Positions 59,534 to 64,000 of a stretch of 64,000 bases of DNA are shown here, one piece after another. The translations under genes and the position numbers were made by a program. Numbering within the stretch: the stretch's first letter is position 1; every line of letters begins with the position of its first letter. Source of the stretch: Pontibacter cellulosilyticus (GTDB taxonomy: Bacteria; Bacteroidota; Bacteroidia; Cytophagales; Hymenobacteraceae); the NCBI RefSeq assembly GCF_014306105.1, contig NZ_JACRVF010000003.1, positions 372,001-436,000 of the forward strand, given 5' to 3'. The notes under the pieces were generated by a model that did no database searches, was not told the origin of the DNA, and was given only the letters and a program-made list of their open reading frames with translations.

Positions 59534-61894
59534 CTATTCAGTTCTAAGTGAAGTAACCGGATTAGCTACTGCAGCTCTTACTGCATGGAAGCTAAGCGTG
59601 AACAGTGCAATAATAATTGTGGTTATAAAGGTGCCTGCAAAAATCCACCAGCTAACTTCGGTGCGGTATACATAGCCGTTCAGCCATAGCTGCATAACAT
59701 ACCAGCTCAGTGGCAGCGCGATAAGATTAGCAATCAGCACCAACTTCAAGAAATCCTTGCTCAGCATGAACACGATGTTTGCTACCGATGCGCCCAATAC
59801 TTTTCGGACACCTATTTCCTTGGTGCGTTGCTCGGCTGTAAACAAGGCTAAACCAAACAAGCCCAGGCAAGAGATGATAATTGCTATTACTGCAAAATAT
59901 GTGGTCAGCTTGCCCATAATGGCTTCGCTTTTGTAGATCTTCTCATAATCATCGTCCAGGAAATGATACTCAAATGGGAAAGCTGGATTGTGTCGCTTTA
60001 TAACTCCCTCAACTCCAGCAAGTGCATCAGTGGTTTTTCCTGTAGCAATGCGGGCAAACAGAAACTGAGAACCAGACCCTAAAGTGATGATAATTGGCTG
60101 CGTGTTTACCTGTGCAGGCGAAGTATGAAAGTTCTTTACAACCCCAATTATTTTTCCCCTTTCATCATCCTGACCAAGCCATTCTCCTACCGGATTTTGT
60201 AACTGCATCAGGCGGGCAGCTTCTTCGTTTATAATGTAATTGGCAGTATCGGTACCAAACTCTTTGGAGAACGTGCGGCCCTCTTTCAGCTTGATATCCA
60301 TTGTTTCAATAAAGTGATAGTCTACCCACAGCCTGCTGAATAGGATATTGGTATCAGGATCTTTACCTTCCCACTCAAAGTTACCGGTAGAGTTTCCAAC
60401 ATAAAGTGGCACTTCACTTCCTGCGGACACACCTGTTATACCCGGCACCTGCTGCAAATCACGCTTTACTTGCTCATACCTTTTGTTTAGCTCGCCTTCC
60501 AATGGCAGATACACCACGTTATCCCTGTTCATGCCTATGTCTTTTGTGCGGATGTAGTGCAATTGCAGGTAAACAACCAGTGTGCTGATAATAAGCAAAG
60601 CCGAAAGTATAAACTGAAACACCACAAGCCCTTGTCGGAAAACGGCTACGCGCTTATTTAATTTAACTGTGCCTTTAAGCACAACTGCCGGATTAAAGGA
60701 GGAAAGGAAAAGGGCAGGATAACTACCAGAAATCAATCCTGTAAACAAAGCCACACCCAGCAGCAAAAGTATAAGAGACGGATTGCTTAAATCAAATGAA
60801 ATGGCTTTGCCTGTAAGCTCATTAAACTGTGGCAACACCATACCAGCAATGTTTAAAGAAAGGAACAGCGCCAGAAAAGCCACCAACACCGACTCGACCA
60901 TAAACTGCCCTATAAGTGCAGATTTGCTTGCGCCTATTGCTTTGCGTACACCTACTTCTTTAGCGCGCTTTGCAGAGCGTGCCGTGGCCAAGTTCATGAA
61001 GTTGATGCAGGCAATTACAAGTATAAACAGGGCAATAACCGAAAAGAGACGTACGGTTTCAATCTTACCACTTCCTTTCGGGTTGCTTTTGAAGTCACCG
61101 TAGAGGTACATGTCTGCAACGGGTTGTACAAACAAATCTATGTGCGTGTCCTCCTGATATTTCTTGATGAAGAATTCAATCTTTTTGTTAAAAGCCGCTA
61201 CATCGGCACCTGGTTGTAGCTGCACATAAGATCTTATGCCATTGTTGCCCCACTCCTTCAACCAAGCCATATCCGGCTTGCTTAGCAGGTCCTGCATCGG
61301 CATCAAAAAATCAAATTGAATTGAAGAGTTCTCCGGCACGTTAGCCAACACACCTGTTACTCTGTAGCTTTCCTTGTTATCTACCTTGAGCAGTTTACCT
61401 ACTGCTGCATCAGCACTTCCAAAAATATTTTCCGCCATCTCCTGCGTTAGTAATACAGATTTTGGCTGGCTCAGCGCCTGGTTGGCATCACCGTGTAGCA
61501 GCGGAAACGAAAACATCTGCAAAAACTCCGGATCTACATAGCGGCCAGTCTGCTTCAGGGTTTTGTCGCCGTAGTTGAAGAGCATCTGGGTATCCCAAAA
61601 AATACGCGCTGCACGCTTTACTTCTGGCAGATCTGCTTTCAAAGCCTCAGCTAACGGTCCTGGATTAGCCGAAGTGATAAGATCATCGTTTCCTGGGTAG
61701 TGCTGTACCTCCATCACCCTATACAGATCATCTATGTTACTATGATATTGATCAAAGCTCAGTTCGTCCTTCACCCACAGCATAATCAGGATGCTGCACG
61801 TCATCCCCAGCGCTAAACCTGATATGTTGATCAAAGAGAAAACCTTGTGGCGCATTAGGTTGCGGTAGGCCATTTTGAGGTAGTTCTTAAGCAT
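59534..61894 (-). CDS. FtsX/MacB-type ABC transporter permease
   Basis: From the ATG at 61894 the protein has 786 residues (MLKNYLKMAYRNLMRHKVFS...). A longer frame to 61978 is not needed. It has a first transmembrane helix (about 20-42), a large periplasmic MacB_PCD domain, three helices in the middle (about 290-440, with the FtsX loop CINFMNLATARSAKRAKEVG), a second PCD and a final trio of helices with FTAEQRTKEIGVRKVLGAS. Both FtsX domains are complete. The ATPase is not adjacent. Such long permeases are very common in Bacteroidetes, where they may export peptides or resist antimicrobials. It is the first gene of the permease-S41-DUF4932 operon. Confidence 0.88.
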   Translation of the reverse strand: MLKNYLKMAYRNLMRHKVFSLINISGLALGMTCSILIMLWVKDELSFDQYHSNIDDLYRVMEVQHYPGNDDLITSANPGPLAEALKADLPEVKRAARIFWDTQMLFNYGDKTLKQTGRYVDPEFLQMFSFPLLHGDANQALSQPKSVLLTQEMAENIFGSADAAVGKLLKVDNKESYRVTGVLANVPENSSIQFDFLMPMQDLLSKPDMAWLKEWGNNGIRSYVQLQPGADVAAFNKKIEFFIKKYQEDTHIDLFVQPVADMYLYGDFKSNPKGSGKIETVRLFSVIALFILVIACINFMNLATARSAKRAKEVGVRKAIGASKSALIGQFMVESVLVAFLALFLSLNIAGMVLPQFNELTGKAISFDLSNPSLILLLLGVALFTGLISGSYPALFLSSFNPAVVLKGTVKLNKRVAVFRQGLVVFQFILSALLIISTLVVYLQLHYIRTKDIGMNRDNVVYLPLEGELNKRYEQVKRDLQQVPGITGVSAGSEVPLYVGNSTGNFEWEGKDPDTNILFSRLWVDYHFIETMDIKLKEGRTFSKEFGTDTANYIINEEAARLMQLQNPVGEWLGQDDERGKIIGVVKNFHTSPAQVNTQPIIITLGSGSQFLFARIATGKTTDALAGVEGVIKRHNPAFPFEYHFLDDDYEKIYKSEAIMGKLTTYFAVIAIIISCLGLFGLALFTAEQRTKEIGVRKVLGASVANIVFMLSKDFLKLVLIANLIALPLSWYVMQLWLNGYVYRTEVSWWIFAGTFITTIIIALFTLSFHAVRAAVANPVTSLRTE

Positions 61895-62235
61895 AGCTTT
61901 AAATTTTATCTGGTACAGGTATAAATCTTCTTTTTGGAGTGTAACAAGTATAACTTCACTCTCTGTAATCTGTATCAAGAAATTAAGATGCCAATTTTAA
62001 ACATCATTGATTATCAGTTATTTACACAAATAAAGAATTAGAAAGTGTACGCTTCCGATACACATTTCAGGAGAACACCTGTGCGGTTGTGACACAGCTT
62101 TTTCAGGAGCCGAAAGACATAAATTGTACTGAGGCAATTTGGAGCATGAGCCAGCAAAGCAGCTTGAATGAAGACAAGTATTAAACTCCGGATAAATTAC
62201 TTAAATTCGGTATCTGAACCAGAATAACTTGCACG
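61895..62235. other. 341-bp divergent control region, permease operon / NtrC regulator
   Basis: The gap between the divergent permease and NtrC-type genes contains no credible reading frame. I searched for the sigma-54 element (GG-N10-GC) and for TAnnTTTG on both strands and found no convincing match. It has two AGTATA-type motifs at the permease end and short A+T-rich runs, and nothing else that I can name. Confidence 0.5.
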
Positions 62236-63603
62236 ATGGCTACAGGAAAAACCGGTAGAATTTTAGTTGTTGACGATGAAGCAGACGTGCTTTTCGCCAT
62301 GAAGATGCTGTTGAAAACAGAGGTAAAAGAGGTGGTAACCGAGAAAAACCCGGATAACCTGATGAGCCAGCTGTCGAAGGAGAAGTTTGATGTCATTTTC
62401 CTGGACATGAACTTTAAGAGTGCTCTTAACACTGGCAACGAAGGTCTGTTTTGGCTGCGCCAGATTCTGGGAAAAGACAAAGACGCCAAAGTCATACTTA
62501 TCACAGCTTACGGTGATGTGGAATTGGCTGTAAAGTCGCTGAAGGAGGGTGCTTACGATTTTATAGTAAAGCCCTGGCACAACGACAAGCTGCTGGAAAC
62601 ACTGCATAATGCACTGCAGGCAAAGGGGCAAAAGAAGAGTGAAAAATCAGCTGCCAATACAGGCCATACCACTATACTTGGCGAATCCGAAGCAATACAG
62701 GATATACTTTATAAGATAGATAAAATTGCCCCTACCGAGGCTAACGTACTTATACTTGGCGAGAACGGAACAGGCAAGGAACTGGTAGCACGCGCCCTGC
62801 ACGAGAAATCTTTTAGAGCCAACCAACCTTTTGTAAGCGTAGATGTGGCAGCACTTACCGACACTTTATTTGAGAGTGAGTTATTCGGCTTTAAGAAGGG
62901 TGCTTTTACCGATGCCAAAGAAGATCGCAAAGGCCGCTTTGAGGCAGCAGATGGTGGTACGCTGTTTCTGGATGAGATCGGAAATATCTCGCCTGCCATG
63001 CAAGCCAAACTGCTGACGGTGCTGCAAAACAGGCAGGTAACGCCACTAGGCTCCAATACACCCATTCCTGTCGATATACGTCTAATTTCTGCTACCAACG
63101 AGCCCATTTACGAACTGGCTGCTAAAAACCTTTTCCGCAAAGACCTTATTTACCGCATCAACACTGTAGAAATAACCTTGCCGCCGCTGCGTGTCCGCGG
63201 TAATGATGTGGAACTGCTGGCAAGACATTTCGCCGGAATCTATGCACAGAAAAACCATAAGCCTGTACCTGAGTTTGCCCCTGCTACCCTGCAAAAGCTA
63301 AAGCAACACAGTTGGCCTGGCAATGTGCGTGAGCTGCAACATGCCGTGGAGCGTGCCATCATACTTGCCGAGGATAATGTGTTGCAACCGCAAGACTTTA
63401 GCTTTTCGCCTATGGAAATGGCACCTGCTGCACAGTCTGTACCTGCTTTTGCCGCAGATACAAATATGCCGCTACACGAAATAGAACGCGAAACGATTCG
63501 CCGCGTGATCGAGAAGAACAAAGGCAACATTTCTAAAGCTGCTAAAGAACTTGGCCTTACCCGCACTGCCCTTTACCGCCGCCTGAACAAGTATGATATC
63601 TAA
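62236..63603 (+). CDS. sigma-54-dependent response regulator (NtrC family)
   Basis: This 455-residue protein has a receiver domain (acidic pocket VVDDEAD, phospho-acceptor in VIFLDMNF, Lys in FIVKPW), a AAA+ domain with Walker A GENGTGKE, a GAFTDA loop, Walker B GGTLFLDEIG, an arginine-finger region DLIYRINTVEITLPPLRVRG and a C-terminal Fis-type helix-turn-helix (ISKAAKELGLTRTALYRRL). The sigma-54 contact motif is normally GAFTGA; here the fifth residue is Asp, a change frequent in Bacteroidetes members. It should drive sigma-54 promoters when phosphorylated by the kinase whose gene overlaps its end by 11 nt. Confidence 0.93.
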   Translation: MATGKTGRILVVDDEADVLFAMKMLLKTEVKEVVTEKNPDNLMSQLSKEKFDVIFLDMNFKSALNTGNEGLFWLRQILGKDKDAKVILITAYGDVELAVKSLKEGAYDFIVKPWHNDKLLETLHNALQAKGQKKSEKSAANTGHTTILGESEAIQDILYKIDKIAPTEANVLILGENGTGKELVARALHEKSFRANQPFVSVDVAALTDTLFESELFGFKKGAFTDAKEDRKGRFEAADGGTLFLDEIGNISPAMQAKLLTVLQNRQVTPLGSNTPIPVDIRLISATNEPIYELAAKNLFRKDLIYRINTVEITLPPLRVRGNDVELLARHFAGIYAQKNHKPVPEFAPATLQKLKQHSWPGNVRELQHAVERAIILAEDNVLQPQDFSFSPMEMAPAAQSVPAFAADTNMPLHEIERETIRRVIEKNKGNISKAAKELGLTRTALYRRLNKYDI

Positions 63604-64000
63604 ACGACTGGAGCTCGGGCTGTTTGTCCGGTTTATACTTTTGCTGGGCATGATGTACGTTACGGTGCAATACCTGACACAGTACACCTGGCTGCAGGTT
63701 ACATCGGGCATACTAATCATGCTGGCGCAGCTTTGGGAGATAGCACGTTACGTAACCCGCAGCAACAACGAACTGGCTAAGTTCCTGGAGGCTGTGAAGC
63801 AGCGTGACTTTTCGCAGCGATTTAATGAGAATACAAACTCTTCGCTGCAGCAACTCCATCGCGCCTTTAATCTAATAAATAACACATTCAAACAACTACA
63901 GATAGAACGGGAGGCGCAGTTCCAGTACATGCAAACCATACTGCAGTTGGTGGATACCGGCATTATGGCCGTTGACACAGAGACGGGGGAAGTAGAATGG
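63593..64000 (+). CDS. membrane sensor histidine kinase (partial, cut by window end)
   Basis: From the ATG at 63593, overlapping the regulator's stop by 11 nt, 136 codons run to the window end. Two transmembrane helices (about 10-25 and 33-50) are followed by a helical linker (LAKFLEAVKQRDFSQRFNE) and the start of a PAS-like segment (LQLVDTGIMAVDTETGEVEW). The kinase core lies outside the window. The arrangement, NtrC-type regulator then kinase, is the usual Bacteroidetes layout of a two-component pair controlling divergent FtsX-permease operons. Confidence 0.85.
   Translation, partial: MISKRLELGLFVRFILLLGMMYVTVQYLTQYTWLQVTSGILIMLAQLWEIARYVTRSNNELAKFLEAVKQRDFSQRFNENTNSSLQQLHRAFNLINNTFKQLQIEREAQFQYMQTILQLVDTGIMAVDTETGEVEW

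Noticed and set aside
61895-62235. Sigma-54 promoter for the permease operon
   Set aside because: No GG-N10-GC element with good flanks was found on the minus strand.

Overview
The window looks like a chromosome segment of a Bacteroidota bacterium of the order Cytophagales, most likely a Pontibacter/Rufibacter-type Hymenobacteraceae. This is inferred from the protein families (paired DUF3857 transglutaminase-like proteins, DUF5916, DUF4112, long FtsX-type ABC permeases, a tmRNA tag ending in AMAA), from the near absence of Shine-Dalgarno sequences, and from promoters of the Bacteroidetes type (TTG, 19 bp, TAnnTTTG; clearest before sucD). No rRNA, tRNA, prophage, CRISPR array or classical insertion sequence was seen. 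Most of the window is ordinary housekeeping and envelope genes with small accessory inserts.

Layout. 1-5.6 kb: end of an unknown gene, an ArsI/CadI-like dioxygenase, and two DUF3857/transglutaminase-fold secreted proteins, of which only one keeps its catalytic cysteine. 5.6-8.5 kb: an unrecognised small protein and a radical SAM / DUF4130 DNA-repair-type pair with a small basic protein between them. 8.7-16.3 kb (+ strand): Omp85-like protein, cvfB, DUF5916 protein, NAD-binding protein, methyltransferase, small beta-barrel. 16.4-23.8 kb (- strand): a 47-residue membrane protein, a RimB-RimK-aspartoacylase peptide-modification cassette, sorbosone-dehydrogenase-like lipoprotein, alpha/beta hydrolase, DUF502 protein, ispH, cmk and a small lipoprotein. 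23.9-30.5 kb: adenine deaminase, TauE-type exporter, a two-component pair whose kinase carries an ethylene-receptor-type sensor domain, a CBS/cysteine-synthase-like enzyme and sucD.

30.6-38.5 kb: divergent dps/oxyR, two repeat-bearing intergenic regions, the pheT - coiled-coil - zapA cluster with rny, and a DUF1684 protein. 38.6-44.1 kb: a tightly packed six-gene operon (icd, small membrane protein, conserved hypothetical, DUF6671, a carbonic-anhydrase-like protein, SbtA bicarbonate permease) divergent from a LysR regulator. I consider this, with the ethylene-receptor-like kinase, the most interesting content. 44-54 kb: an atypical pyruvate-kinase-like protein, secreted proteins, ywbE, a four-helix-bundle (S23) gene bounded by inverted repeats, radC, a membrane phosphoesterase, lipoprotein, carboxypeptidase-regulatory-domain protein, uvsE and DUF4112. 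54-64 kb: small cationic lipoproteins, a cupin, tmRNA, and a permease - S41 peptidase - DUF4932 operon divergent from an NtrC-type regulator and a sensor kinase cut by the window end.

How parts work together. OxyR probably controls dps from the shared intergenic region. The LysR regulator probably controls the icd-sbtA operon. The NtrC-type pair may control the divergent permease operon. Long perfect hairpins separate many transcription units, and several include the stop codon itself. A short motif AGTATA/TATACT is strikingly frequent throughout.
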